64,000 bases of DNA. It comes from Entoloma clypeatum (taxonomy: Eukaryota; Basidiomycota; Agaricomycetes; Agaricales; Entolomataceae). The notes beneath the pieces were generated by a model that did no database searches, was not told the DNA's origin, and worked only from the letters and a program-made list of their open reading frames with translations. Where the stretch lies: positions 3,224,001-3,288,000 of the forward strand of contig OY751494.1 in NCBI GenBank assembly GCA_963565915.1. The letters run 5' to 3'. Shown piece by piece: positions 1-12,217 of this stretch (position 1 is its first letter; each line of letters starts with the position of its first letter). The translations under genes and the position numbers were made by a program.

Positions 1-770
1 TATATACCTGATCATGGCATGTTCACTCACGGAAGCATTTATCTGACTTACAATGGTGGTTTCGAAGGGAAAACCCAGTGCGAGTGGCAGGACATGGCCA
101 TTATCCTTGTCGCCCCATGCCTTGGCGTCAACGCCATAGTGTGGATGTATGAAGACGACTAGTCCAGCGGCTTCTATGGCAGCCCAGACGGGTTCCAGTG
201 CTTCGTCATCGAGACCATTTCCGACTCCCCGCGTGCCCATGATTAGACCACGTAAATGGGGCAATCTTGAGATTTGATTGACGGTGTCGAGGAGGGGAGA
301 CATTGTGATATCTGGTACGAGGGGCAACAAGCCGAAACCGTATAGACGCTTCATGGAAACAGAAGGTACTGTTGGGGAAGTGGAACAATAGTCTTCAAGA
401 TCCTCGTTAAGCTCTATTGCGAGTTTCTGGGCTTGGGACGCGGGAAGAAAGTCGAGCCAAGGATTTGCGGAGCTGTGGACAAAGTTAGTGGATGAATGAG
501 ACTCTATCAGATTCAATGGCACCTAACCACGGAAATATCTATTCCATGTTTGTCCATGAATTTGAGCTTTTCCTCACGATCCCAGTATTGTGAGCCGACA
601 GGCCTTCCTCCACTAGGTTCGTGATCTAGGATCAAAAGGCGTTCATCCAACTTTCCGTCAAGTGTGGATGATGAACGGATGAAAGGAACGGATGTCCGCG
701 AGCGCAGGAGGGATGCATAGCGAGGCAGATAGACGTGGGTATGAACGTCGACGAGAAGCTTTGAAGCCAT
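1..770 (-). CDS. Amidohydrolase-2 family protein (ACMSD-like), partial
   Basis: The start codon at 768-770 opens a protein beginning MASKLLVDVHTHVYLPRY. It carries the HxH metal-binding motif that opens the TIM-barrel amidohydrolases of the aminocarboxymuconate-semialdehyde decarboxylase / iso-orotate decarboxylase family. Exon 1 (770-523) joins exon 2 (472-52) over an intron at 473-522, giving the family signature GIDISVVSSANPWLDF. Later exon 2 holds GLIMGTRGVGNGLDDEALEPV, cut here to its core GTRGVGNG, then IHPHYG and LGFPFETT, all typical of this family. A second intron at 8-51 begins GTAAGT and the last exon runs off the window. Family membership is clear. The substrate is not: this family includes ACMSD and several carboxylate decarboxylases, and the catalytic C-terminal half is missing. 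Confidence 0.85.
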
Positions 771-819
771 TGTGGAATGGGGTTGATTACATAAAGAGAA
801 AGAGACCTTTCTATAGTCC

Positions 820-864
820 CACTCAATTCTGTTTTTTTTTTCTTGTTTTTTTTTTGCTGCGAGC
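820..864. repeat. Inverted repeat, left arm
   Basis: Read on the plus strand this arm is CACTCAATTCTG, T10, CTTG, T10, GCTGCGAGC. Its reverse complement matches 1164-1207 with a single inserted base. Both 10-base homopolymers and the short spacer between them are kept. The two arms bracket about 300 bases of unrelated sequence. Confidence 0.8.
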
Positions 865-1163
865 TGCAACGTTGAGACCATGGAGTACCAATGATGCCAA
901 GTCTGATGATGGATTCGTCGGCGCCTAAAAGTGGAGGACCGTCGCCGGCGCCTCACCACATCTGTGTGCCGTACGTAGATGGTACGCGTCTGCCGGGAAC
1001 ACATAACCCTCGTGTCGCGTCGTAGTCAGATGTTTGAATACTTTGCGGTGTTTGGACCACTAAACATTGCACTTTCCGAACCGCCGCGCCGTGTTCGGAA
1101 TCAAACTCAGAATCGTATCGACCTTGGCATCAGCTGCTGTTTCTCTTCATCAAGTGACCATGT

Positions 1164-1207
1164 GCTCGCAGAAAAAAAAAACAAGAAAAAAAAAACAGAA
1201 TTGAGTG
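1164..1207. repeat. Inverted repeat, right arm
   Basis: This is the partner of 820-864. It reads GCTCGCAG, A10, CAAG, A10, CAGAATTGAGTG. Just inside the arms a shared CTTGGCATCA word appears in opposite orientation (near 891-900 and 1122-1133), which hints at an older, longer inverted duplication that has decayed. Confidence 0.8.
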
Positions 1208-1616
1208 CGACTTATTACTTACCACCATTACCACTTCCTTCGGTCCAAGCTGTCCAGCCTCTGCCTCGTACAGGTCCGTGTTGCCCCACCATGGCAGGCT
1301 CGCTGCTGATTTTCGTCAAGACTTTACTCTGGAAACTGTAGTCTCAAACCGTTTGTGTAAAGTTCAAATACTCCTGAGGCCCCCAGTATTACTTACATCT
1401 GCACGGCGGTGCGACCAAGAGACAATCCGCATTGCGAGGGCCAATCAGCCTGTCTTCACGAACGAACGGAACCCCGTGAACATTTCGTCAGGTTTCGTCC
1501 CTACCGATCAGACTGCAACCACCCCAATAATTACAACATGTTCGGAACCAATCAGGACCAAACTTGATCCAGCCCTTATGAGTAAAATCATTTACTTCCG
1601 TTCTTCTCCAATTCCA

Positions 1617-3155
1617 ATGGATCCCTCTATCCAACAGGAGTTACGTGCTGTTCACGCAGAGGTCAATTTCTCTGCTCTGGTCTTCCACGCTTTTCAACCA
1701 ATTATCAATTTCAGATTAACGAAATCTCCACAATTATTGCACAGCTGCAGGATCGCATCCTTGCCTTAACGCGCCGCACAGACGAACAGAATGGTTCGTG
1801 GGGGGCCACAATCTCAGATCTTGAACGCAAGCATAGAGAGGTCACAAACAACATGAAACGGCTTGAACATCAAAATGCCGAACTTCAACGGAAATCCTCC
1901 CAACGGAAACCTGAAATTGACAATGCGGTCAACGCACGAAATGCAGCCATTCGCAAGCTCCGATTTGCACGTAAAGTCATTCGGGATTTGGTCAACGAAA
2001 ACGAGAGGGTGATTTTTTTACGGAGAGGCCGTTCTGTGGTACTGACGACAAGACAAGTTGCAAGGTAGAAACAGTTCCTCCGACGTCGAGGACAGGCATG
2101 AATTACGAGAGGCGCTGATGGAAGCCTTGGATGAGAATACGTCAGAAAGCGACACGACTGCACGCCAGTCGCGTGGTGTCGCCACTTCAAGCGGAAGCTC
2201 TCGTGAGGCCAGTGGGTTCAAGGCAAGCACTAGCAGCACCGAAGGTGTCCCCGACGCGTTTTCACCTTCAAACTTCGGCAGCGGGGACTCATCGATTCTG
2301 TCTGTGCACCCTCTGGGTTCCACATCGCGACAGGGAGGATCTCCTGAACCTGCCTGGGACATTCATTATAATAATCCGCCCGCCTCATCACCACTGCGGT
2401 GTGGCCCAGTTGCATACGCCCGTTTGATGGAGCGGGGTGTTGTCAAGGAACGGACAGTAATGAAATTCTTTCTTGAAACACTTTCGCTCAGCTGACAACT
2501 TGTTGCAGATTGGAGAACTGCAAAAGTAGGTGGCACTCCTTCCGTTAACCGTTTTTCAGGCAGGAACCTTTTTTCAATGCAGGCTTTCATCATCAAGCGA
2601 ACTATGTTTGCGCCTCTGTGCTTTTGATGACTTGGCCTTTCTCTATGACCCGATCTTTCTCGAAGGATCCTCCAAAAGCCACATCCTGGACTGGGGAGTT
2701 GAACCAGTAAATCAAAGTCTTGAACAATACATTGGTCAGATGACGAACCCTCTTCATGTGTTTACTTTTCCTCTCCATCGAGTAAGCATGGGTGTTTTTT
2801 TTTCTGTTCTGGTTGCTGATGTGCTGAGAATAGAAAGAATGGTTCTACATTGGTGCTCACACATGGAAAGTGATAAACTTATGGGCAGTTTGGCCGACAT
2901 TGAATGCAAAGGTAGGGTTCATTTCCTCTTGAATGTTCGTGATTTGGACTTTTGACATCCTCTTTCCAGTCGAGAACCAAGTTAGTACAAAAACTAAGCG
3001 ACCGCAGCCAAGGACAGATCGAAAAGCAGACCATCATCAATGCACTTGATAATGGCGAGTTGCAGCAGCTTTGCATCGAGCTGTCGGGCCAAGATCACTG
3101 GGATGTATCTGCAGCGTTTGCACTGAGGATGGGTTATAAACCTGAGGAGATGTAG
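1617..3155 (+). CDS. Orphan protein with N-terminal coiled coil and conserved C-terminal domain
   Basis: Exons join as follows. MDPSIQQELRAVHAE at 1617 continues across an intron ending TTTCAG into INEISTIIAQLQDRIL. A long charged coiled coil follows (repeated E, K, R, Q with heptad leucines). An intron at 2009-2057 then leads to a Ser-rich linker. Three more introns connect PVAYARLMERGVVKERT, IGELQK and a segment with DPLHVFTFPLHR-like spacing (here NPLHVFTFPLHR), followed by EWFYIGAHTWKV and a last exon ending KPEEM at 3155. The aromatic C-terminal block resembles an Agaricomycete family I remember as DUF6697, but I cannot check this. An in-frame ATG at 1578 is an alternative start. No function is assigned. 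Confidence 0.6.
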
Positions 3156-3456
3156 CACCGAATGATGATTCCGTCTTGTCCTATGACATGAGTTGATGAA
3201 GCTCTATCAAGCTACTCAGGAGATGAACAATGAACTAGAATTGAGACTAGTGGGTGACTCGGTCATTTTATGATCTTCCTTGATCCGGTAGTCAAGAGGG
3301 CATAAGTACACAACAGTCCCACGTCCGGGACACCTTCAACTCATTTGTAGAACAAATCTGGCATATACCAGATAGCCAGGTATTGAGTGGGGATTGAGAA
3401 AAAAGTCAGTGTACCATTGATATACAAAAGACCGTATAAATCAATTTGCCAACGAC
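3156..3456. other. Intergenic, no gene seen
   Basis: This spacer lies between two plus-strand genes. It is A/T-rich and has short open frames only. It presumably holds the 3' end of the upstream transcript and the promoter of the Ser/Thr-rich membrane protein. Confidence 0.5.
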
Positions 3457-4740
3457 ATGTTAGCATTCCCCAAGGTATCCATTAATCTCTTATAAGTAAG
3501 TATTGCCTTTGACCCCTCTCCATTCCAGTCCATTTCAAGGTGTTCTCGTCCGCCTGGTGCACGACTTGAAGCGCTAGAGTGTCTTCTCAGCCTTACACTC
3601 CCTTCTCTCTTTCTCTCTGGGTCTGGGTTTGGTTTCCGACATTACCCTTGGGATCGGTATGCCATACCAACTGGACAGACGGCATTCAGCGCTTGGTTCC
3701 ACTGGGAAAGAGGGTAATGTCACAAACTCATCTACCAACTCGACCTTGGAAGGCGTAGCAAATGTGACATTACCCTCCACATCTTCGTTTGCGTCGCGTA
3801 CACTGTCGAGTTCAAGTAGCATCCACTCGTCATCGTCATCCACCTATTCCATCTCAAGCAGTAGCTCATTCCTCAGTTCTTCACCTTCGACAACGCTTTT
3901 CAGCCAAAGTGCCCCTAGTAGCGAGTCTTTCAGCCGAGCTACGCAATCGGAAGCCTTCTCGTCTTCGTGAGTCAATCATCCTGCGGATACATCCTGGTTG
4001 AACCTTTTTCTTCTATATAGTATGTTTACCAGGATTTCAGCTTCTTCTACATCTACGGCTACCGTCATTGTAGCGTCATCGAAAACGGGCAATAGTCGAA
4101 CGACGCAGCCTTTCAGTTCTACTGTTACAACAGTCATGCAGGTTGCAGATCCGTCGACGACAACGATGATGCAGAGTCCTGCTTTCAAGCCCTCAGCAAC
4201 CGCAGCGGTCTCCAGATCTAGTCGTGGGTACGTCACCACATCCTTTACAATGGGCAACTTCCATTCCGCCTAACTTACCACGTTAGATTCCTAAGGAACA
4301 AAGCAGCCCTTGTAGGCGTATTCACTACTCTCGGTCTTCTCAGTCTTTGTATGGTCATACTCTTCACCATCTCCTGGAAAAAACGCGCCTTGAAGCGGGG
4401 CCGAGCCGAGGATTCTGACTCTATCAGAAACTTGGCTTCGGACTCAGAGATGGCCGAGAGCTCACCAGGTCTTGCTGCGAGTTATTCTGGCCCCACGCCG
4501 CCGGAGGGGCAAGCTGGTGACTTCAGCCAGGCGTACCCTTTGAGTGCGCATCCTTCACTCACTCGAGAGCCGGGCTTCGACCCGAATCATAACAATGGTG
4601 CCCTAAAGGATGCGAGATTTTTACAAGTACCGCCAAGTTTGCAAGCCTCATTTCTACAGAATAATAACTCTTCCCCCATGAGGCAGGGAGCACGTGGATC
4701 GTATCAACCATCGGTCGATTCATTCTACTGCGCAGCTTGA
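3457..4740 (+). CDS. Ser/Thr-rich single-pass membrane protein
   Basis: The ectodomain (3629-4227) is almost entirely Ser and Thr with NxT/S sequons (NVTNSS, NVTLPS). Introns at 3967-4020 and 4228-4286 join it to one hydrophobic segment, GVFTTLGLLSLCMVILFTIS, followed by basic WKKRALKRGR and a soluble tail of about 120 residues ending at 4740. This is the layout of fungal wall-sensor-like or Mid2/Wsc-like type I membrane proteins, but no WSC domain is visible. The 5' end is uncertain. A hydrophobic leader (LLSFSLGLGLV) is encoded just before 3629 without an ATG. A small first exon at 3457-3474 joined over an intron at 3475-3577 would give a plausible signal peptide. Confidence 0.6.
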
Positions 4741-4850
4741 AGCTGCCCTTGGCTGTATCACCACCAACGTATTTATTATTATCGTATGCATCACATGTAT
4801 GTAAATTATGTACATTGAGGCAATTGGAACAGAAAAGGGAACTGGCACTC

Positions 4851-6029
4851 ATGTCCTCCTCCCTTCTACGCTCATTTTCTCTGGCCCACTCTTGTCTTGT
4901 TGGTCCTCGCAGGCTTTTATCCCATTCCTCGACAAAGCAAGCCTTCCTCGAAACACTCGGATCACATCCGGGAGTAACATGTCTTTCTCTCAATCGACCG
5001 CAGAGCAAAAATGCCATCTCTTTAACCCTTCTTCAGGTAAGTAAATCTTCCATCTTTCAAGGGCCGCGTTCTTCATCACTCTTGAAGCAACTTAGAGAAA
5101 GCCTCGAAAGCGTCCATTTTGACAAAAGGTTCTGACAATCGCCAAGTTCCTCTGAATTGCCTCTCATGTAGCCCTTGCTAGTGTGAGAGTGCTCATCCTT
5201 CGGTCGACAACCACTGGGTCTTTCTGTGCTGGAGCCGACCTTGTAGAGAGGCGAACCATGTCCCAAGTCCAGGTTGCGAAATTCCTCGCTGACTTGCGCG
5301 ATGCTCTAGCAAAGCTTGAAAATCTTCCCATGCCCACAATAGCTGCCATCGATGGTCCTGCATTGGGCGGAGGGTTGGAACTAAGTCTCGCCTGTGACTT
5401 GCGTGTGGCAGGTACTATCCCTCTCCAAGTCTGCACAAGTCCGTTCTCAGCTTTTATGTAGGCCACAATGTCAAGAAGATCGGGCTTCCCGAGACAAGCC
5501 TTGGAATCATACCCGGTGCTGGTGGGACCCAGAGAACCACCAGACTCTTGGGTCCAGCAAAAGCCAAGGATTTGATCTTCACCGCGCGCATGTTGACAGC
5601 AGATGAGGCTCTTAACTGGGGTGATGCTCCCGCTCACAATACACACTCATGCGAGAGCTAATGTGTCGATAGGTCTCGTGAATTATGTGTCCAGCCCTGA
5701 AATTGGTGCTTTTGATCGGGCACTTATGCTGGCCGAATCTATCGCAAAGAATGGTATCTTTTGTCGGTATTCATGTCGACATCGATAATCTGACTCCTTC
5801 AGCACCATTGGCTTTGAAAGCAGCGAAGCAAGCAATCTCTCGGTCTGAAGATCTGGCACTTGAGACTGGTCAGAGTCAAATTTCTATCGTCATTGAAGTA
5901 GCTATTGACACATCCATAGGTCTCGACTTCGAAAGAGCATCCTATGAAACCCTCTTGATGACTCAGGACAGATTGGAGGCATTGGAAGCCTTTAATCAAA
6001 GGCGTATGCCGGTTTTCAAAGGAGAGTAA
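4851..6029 (+). CDS. Mitochondrial enoyl-CoA hydratase, methylglutaconyl-CoA hydratase type
   Basis: Crotonase-fold hydratase of the AUH group, which in animals hydrates 3-methylglutaconyl-CoA in leucine breakdown. The start at 4851 gives an Arg/Ser-rich leader ([14 protein letters not shown]) typical of mitochondrial import. Introns are at 5037-5087, 5129-5181, 5412-5461, 5621-5672, 5754-5802 and 5869-5919. Joining the exons gives [40 protein letters not shown] and [18 protein letters not shown]. The two catalytic glutamates lie in GGGLEL and LPETSLG. The protein ends [10 protein letters not shown]. It converges on SEC10 with a 45-base gap between stop codons. A more general short-chain enoyl-CoA hydratase cannot be excluded. 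Confidence 0.88.
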
Positions 6030-6074
6030 GTTACAAAAATAACTTGCATCACTTACACAAATACACCATACAAA

Positions 6075-9000
6075 TCAATTCCCAAATGGCCGTGATAACC
6101 CTCCAGTAAAATTGGCCGGAATGCCCATCGTTATTCCATCACTCAACTTCAACCCTTCCAATTCTTTCATCATGACACTAAGCCTACCAAAGCGATCTTT
6201 GAAGCCTCTACCATCAGCTACCCCGTCTTCAGGAAGACCCTGTGAATCGTTGAACACTTTCCCAAACTGGCCCCAGTCACTTCGAAGCATCAGATAAGGC
6301 TTGAGAAGACTGGCATCGATACGACCGAGATAATTCTCGGTAATGTATGACTTGAGAATTTCTGGTCGGACAAGAAATACATTTCCGAGTTGACGAATAA
6401 ACTCGAAACGTTCGTGAAGCGCAGCGATGCCAAAGGTTCCAATGGTGTCTTGGTAGGATTTGAGATCCCTGGGAATGCAAGTCAGCAACCTGCGTTCAGC
6501 CTAACAACGGCATTGCGAACTTTGCTAACATAAGGCCGCCCGTCGCGCTGACAGGGAACCCGGGCCTACGCAGGTGTTCCAGTAAGGCACTGAATGGAAA
6601 TCATGAGTTAGAACCCTACTGAGGTCCAAGGAAGCTCACCTGTGGAAAGCTACTCCGATTTCCATGAGGAATACTTCCAAATTCTTCCCACTCAGACTTT
6701 GATTGGCGGCATCTCGGACTTTCTCAAGTGTTTCGCAACAAGCAATGCAAGGTTCTGTGTTTACTCTTGCAAACGAAAGGTCGTCATCTCGTGGGTTGAA
6801 GTCATTCCGTTTTTGCCTCGTCAATTGAACAGTCAGCCATGTGATGACCACTATACGGCGGTCCAATCACCACCCGTGATCACCAATGGTTATAGGTACA
6901 TACCGTCTGTGATTCGCTGTAGTAGATGGTTGGCACCGCCCTCAAGTCGACTTACAGACTGGTTATTGAAAACAACCATCTCACGACGGATGGTTACCGA
7001 AGAACTCGCTAATGGAAGGAGGGCAGTATTGATGTATTGCTGCCAAAGGTGACATATGAGGTCCACTGATCGCAGGATCGACAGCGGTTGTAGATTTGGT
7101 TCCGACTTGCTATCCATTGTGTCGGCACGTACTTGAGCACTAAGCCTGGTGAGAAGTGTCTTTCAGAGACGGTGAAGTGCTCACGTCTCAATAGCTGCTC
7201 CAACATAAGCGTTGCCAATGGCCTCGGCCAGCACACGGAGGAGTACAAAGATGTTTTTTGCACTTGCTAGATTTTAACGATCCGCGGGTGGGAAAGAGGA
7301 GAAAAAAGCGCACACGTCGTTCGGTAGACTGAGTTCCACACAACGGCCGATAGCCTCTGCGTGCCATCTCAGCATCTTCTCTGCGGTTTCGATGCTCAAC
7401 AGCCCATCCTCTTCAGAGACAGGGTCTTCGCCAGGTTTGTCCTGATTCGCAGCGTTAATCCCGCCAAATCTCATGAGCGCAGCAGCAGCTTGCGCTGAGG
7501 TAGTTATACCGCCACCAGGGGAGGTCGTCGCCGCAGCAGCGCTGAGTTGGTTGACCATGCGATCAAACATCGATGATTTTCCTTTGTGTGTTTTCTCCTT
7601 GAGTGGCAGGTCAGTCTTTCTTGGAATCCAACAACGAAATATTTTACATGATATCGGGTGAAGTTCGACAAAAGGTTTGCGTAGAGTGCTCCGAGACTTC
7701 GACTTTCGCGTTCAAGATATCGAGATCCTTCGATATATGGTACGAATAATTCTTCCATGGCTGTTTCCAGCATTGTGCTGACAGCGGCTGATGTGCCGGA
7801 TCCTGAAGTTATAGTTGTCGAACCTCCCAATGACCTCCGGAACTCAGTCACCTCATATGGGGTCCTCGGAGAAACATGAGGAAGTTCATAGGTTTTGAGA
7901 TCATCGACCAAATTCGAGGCTTGGATATGAACAAGCTGCAGAACGCGAAGATATGCGAGGTCTGAGATGGACGTTGCCCGGTGGAGGAGCTGTTCCATAT
8001 GTTGCTGAATCTGACAGGGGGTCAGAATGTGCTACTCAATGGCTGTTATTACACCTTACAGACTGCGCAAATACCCTTTGAAGAAACACTTGCATAACCA
8101 CTGGAGGGTTGGGAAAGACTGCTTTCACAATCTGTGCCTCTGTCTCCACGGTAGCTCGAATTTCTTGGAAAAGGTCCGTCAACCCGCGTTCGCTTTTGGG
8201 CGGAGTTGCATCAGGATCAGGTAAAGGGTCCCATCTGCTCGAAGTATTTAGTATAGAGTTGAAGGCACACAGGTCCAACGCACAATATATTATCGTCAAC
8301 GGGTTGGTTGCTTCTCACATTATTGATGAAGAAGTCATGTTGGTTTACATAGACTTGCACGCAAGATGCACCGCCGTTGAATTCCAGAAGAGTTTGGGCG
8401 CAATGCTGAGCGGTTAAGGTCAGAGTATAGAAACAACGAGGGTGCGGCAGAAACTACAGACATGCATCATTTTCGGATCACCTTTTCTGTAACATCGATC
8501 GAATAGGTTCAGCATTTCTTTCTCGAACTTTTCGCAATACTTGTCGATATTTTCGCGCGTCTTGTAGTACGTCGTTCAGAAAGTTGTGGAGGCGAAACAT
8601 ATTCGACGTACTTTGTCCGCGGTTGGTAGGTCGACCTCCTTTGCAACTATATTCAACCGCCTTAAAACTACTGCGACCTGTCGTCTGCCTGCCCTTCCTT
8701 CTTTCCTCATGGCATCAAACCGCGATGTGTCACCTTTGCTCATCTGATTGTAAAAGCTGATCAAATCATAGGCGGCTTGAGCCCTCTGGCGTTCAAGGTG
8801 TACGGTTTCAAGCTGTTCACCTGTTCTTCGATCAGTTGTGATGACCTGCGTGAAGAATGACAGGTCCAAACCTATCCGAACGGCCGTGCTGCTCACTTCA
8901 TTCATGCGATCCTCCATGCCAGTGAATGAACTTGCTACGGCCTGGGGCAGGTAGCTTGTACGGCTTTGACATGCGAGACCTCAGACGGACGAACCTCAAA

Positions 9001-9438
9001 CCCGCGGTTCAATTCCGCCATCCTCTTTGAGTATTCGCGTTCAGATACTCGCACACTCTTCTCGGTTTGCTCCGTCTTCGTCTGAAGATCTTTACGGACA
9101 GCAATGAGACGATCTATCGCGGCTTCAAACGTGGTGATGAAAGGCTTGGGATCGAATGCTGTTTCATCGTTGGATGGACTTCCAGTTGGGGGGTGCGAGG
9201 CGACTCACGACCATTATCGGCTTTAGATTGTGTAATGAGTTTTTCGGATATGGATCCAATGAAGTCGGTGACATCAAACTTGCCCTGTTGAAGATCTAGA
9301 ATGAGTTGTGGCCTATGCGTACGAGGAAGCCCCAACCGTGAATGCGGAAAGACTGAGGTGGTCTTCAACAAGTGGTTCCAGCGGTGACATGTACAGTACT
9401 TGGTCGTGATTGTTGATTTCCAACGCTGCACGACTCAT
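6075..9438 (-). CDS. SEC10: Exocyst complex subunit Sec10
   Basis: Sec10 is one of the eight exocyst subunits that tether secretory vesicles at growth sites. The N-terminus reads MSRAALEINNHDQVLYMSPL. A 52-base intron (9285-9336) then joins LSLSAFT to GKFDVTDFIGSISEKLI, the conserved Sec10 start. Further exons give YDLISFYNQMSKGDTSRFD, then LAYLRVLQLVHIQASNLVDDL, then LERESRSLGALYANLL, and the C-terminal exon with GTFGIAALHERFEFIRQLG and YITENYLGR. The stop is at 6075-6077. The start codon at 9436-9438 shares bases 9437-9438 with the RIX1 start on the other strand. An in-frame ATG at 9390 is an alternative start that would separate the two genes. Confidence 0.9.
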
Positions 9439-12071
9439 GGATGGCTCACATCCACTAAAAATCTTTCTGCAGCTCCATCTCGCCTCAGACGCGTCTGCAG
9501 TCCTCCATTTACCCCATGTTATAGCCTCTCTCTCTCACAATTGTTTCTTGCCCTCCCCTCACGTCTCAAAATGGACGAACCGTATCAACTCTCTCCTGCA
9601 CGCCAAAGACCCTGGTGCTCGATGGTCTGGCCTTTGTCTTGCATATCACACAGCGGTTCTGTCGAGAGATCTATTGATCGAGCACTCTCAAGCCTGGATG
9701 GGTGTCGCTCTTCCTTTACTTTCTGTCGGTCTTTATTTCCCGACTTATTTTGTCTTCGTCACTTATACACCAGCCATTTTGCAAAGAAAAACGAACCCCT
9801 GCCATCTTTGAAGGCATCAATTCGACTTTTGGCCATAATATTTAGCGTTGCAACCGGCGCCCCAGAGTTCCAGAGACAAGTTGCGACACCCAATGTCCCT
9901 AAATTTACTACTGCCCTCATTGCGCTAGCAGAGAACAAAAAAGACCACGAATTGAGAGTGAGATGTTGGAGAAACCTCCACTAACCCGTGTCTTTACCTT
10001 CCATCTGTTCTGTTTACAGGTCCTAATCTTGGTGACCCTTGCCCACTTGGTTCCGTTATTTCCTACTCTTCACAGAGCATCGCACTCAGCCTTGTCGACA
10101 TTGTCCTTTGGGCTCTTGAATGGAAGCGCCCCGCAGCCGACGAACAAGTCCCTTCTTGAAGCAGCGTCACGTCTTTACGCTCAGCTGCACATTACGGGTG
10201 GCAAAGTAGGGGCCACGAATCTGTGGAGGAAAGCGGTCGATGAAACACTGACATTTGGTTGGACTGCGTTTCTTGCGTTGAGAACCACCTTCCAGAACGA
10301 AGGTAATGGCGTCCCAGCGAACAAGATACATTTGACCTATTGATTGTCCAGGCCAACGAGGACCACTGTCATCAAGCGATGAGGCTCTTTTAGCCATTCC
10401 CTTGAACCTAGACCGTCTCCGATGTTGCACAGTCGTGCTCTGTGACCTTTTGAGGTGAAACTCGCGACATGTCTGAGGAGTTCTCCGTAAACTTTAACAT
10501 CACCCTCATAGTTCGACAGTACAACGTCCTGTACAACTTCCGTTAGGGCCTCTTGTTAGATTCATCACAACCCTTCTGCGCTGTACAAAAGACGATCCGG
10601 TTGGTTGCTGTGTCTTCGAGCTGAATGTCATTTCATGATCTGGTTATAGGTATTGGAACACAGTGATCCAACATTACAGGCCATGGAAACATCCGTGATT
10701 CCTGACATCTGGAAGCTTGCTTGTGATGTAACGTCCGGCCTTTCCAAATGGTGAGCTTACTGCTAGAATTGTGGCCAAGTTGTATACATTTCTTGTGCAG
10801 CGCGGGTTCCCATTTAACCCCTCATCTCACGCGATTAACTCTTTACCTGACAGTCCACTTGGAACAAAAGCTAACAACGTCCGTCGTAATCTGTGCGTGT
10901 GATGCACCCTACTCACTAACCTTGATGTATCAGTGTGCAGCGTCTCTTCTTGCTGAGAACTGCTCATGCACTTCTGAATCACTGCTATTCACTAGACAAT
11001 CTATTGGTTCCTGCGCGCTTAGCCAAAGTGATTCTGCCGTCGCTTTCGGTCATTCTTGCGGCACCCCCAGACACGGAGCATCAGCCAGCCTTTGTGACAT
11101 ATAGCAAAAATAGAAAGGGCAAGAAGCGAACCCAAGGCTACGAAGGCAGCGAAATATTCAACCTCTCGAGGAAAGTGATCTGTCCGAGTTCGGATGACGG
11201 CAAAGTTCTCTTTGTCGCTTTGGATGGTAAGTGGGTGGACCAACATTTTTTTTAACACAACTTGATTCCAGTATCAAAGTGATGCGGCTCTTATTGCGGA
11301 ACCATAGTCTTTCGCCTCCATTGCATTCCGTCTGCTCTCGTGTCCTTATATCAATCCTGCTGACGCTCCCACAAATGTCTCCAACTACACTCTCTCCCGA
11401 TTTCAGCCTCCATGAAAACCTACTACGGAAATTACTGGAGATCAGTATTGAGATAGGTTCAGGGACAACAAGCGTTATGAGCAAGAGCCTTGGTCTTGTC
11501 GTCCGTGCCATCCTATCCCATGAAAATCCCGATGTACATTCCATTCAGCATCCCCATCATTATCCCCATCTGACTTATGGCATAGGAACCTCTTCGAAAA
11601 CTGGAAATACTTCTGCACCCTCGGATGCCGCCACTTCTCAGGTCTCTGCCCCATGTAGAATCCCTTTCTTTTTTCCGTGCTGAAGAAACCGAAGAAGAGG
11701 CAGAAACCCGCGAATATCTGGGTTTGATAAATGCACCCGTGAGGGAACAAGATGCTCCTCTGGAAGCAGATACAAGGATGGCGTCGCCCCTGAAGGGCAA
11801 GGACGTGGATTTCGTCATTCCCATCAATGACACCCCACCAGTCAATAGTTCCACGCTTTTCAAGGATGCCACTCAGCCCGTGGCCTCTCCAAACTTAGTC
11901 AATTTGCCAAATCTAGCACCACAAATTGTAAAAACACGACCTATGGTGGTGGCGGCCAGGCCAACTCCCCTTCCCTCCATCCCTCTCAAAGCTTCGTCAA
12001 TACGAGTAGAAGAGGAAGAAGAGGAAGAGATACCTATGATCGACATGGATTCCGATTCTGAGACCGACTAA
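9437..12071 (+). CDS. RIX1: Pre-rRNA processing protein Rix1 (PELP1 family)
   Basis: Rix1 forms the nucleolar/nucleoplasmic Rix1-Ipi1-Ipi3 complex that matures the 60S subunit with Rea1. The start at 9437 gives MDGSHPLKIFLQLHLASDA. Exons joined across at least eight introns give KWTNRINSLLHAKDPGARW, KNEPLPSLKASIRLL, EFQRQVATPNVPKFTTALI and TGGKVGATNLWRKAVDETL. These form the Rix1 N-terminal domain. Later exons carry a second helical domain and LHPRMPPLLRSLPHVESLSF, followed by a disordered tail with an acidic EEEEEEEIPMIDMD stretch. An intron at about 11531-11588 restores the frame before EPLRKLEILLHPR. The stop is at 12071. RRN11 and RPA190 follow downstream. Confidence 0.88.
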
Positions 12072-12217
12072 TCAGATGGGTCAATAGCGATCATGTCAAG
12101 GCCCGGATGCGCTTTCGCTTATGGTTTTCTTCTGCTACTGAACCCATTCCAGTTTCTTCATCTGAATTCTGGCCGGTTTCACCGAGATTTAGCGACTTGT
12201 CATTGAGGGAAGCGATC

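Larger units (their letters stand above)
771..1616. other. Intergenic spacer with a long inverted repeat
   Basis: This stretch separates the minus-strand amidohydrolase from the plus-strand coiled-coil gene. I see no gene in it, although open frames run through part of it. Its main structure is a pair of A/T-rich inverted arms at 820-864 and 1164-1207, listed separately. The coiled-coil gene may begin a little upstream of 1617, because its frame stays open back to 1278. Confidence 0.6.
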
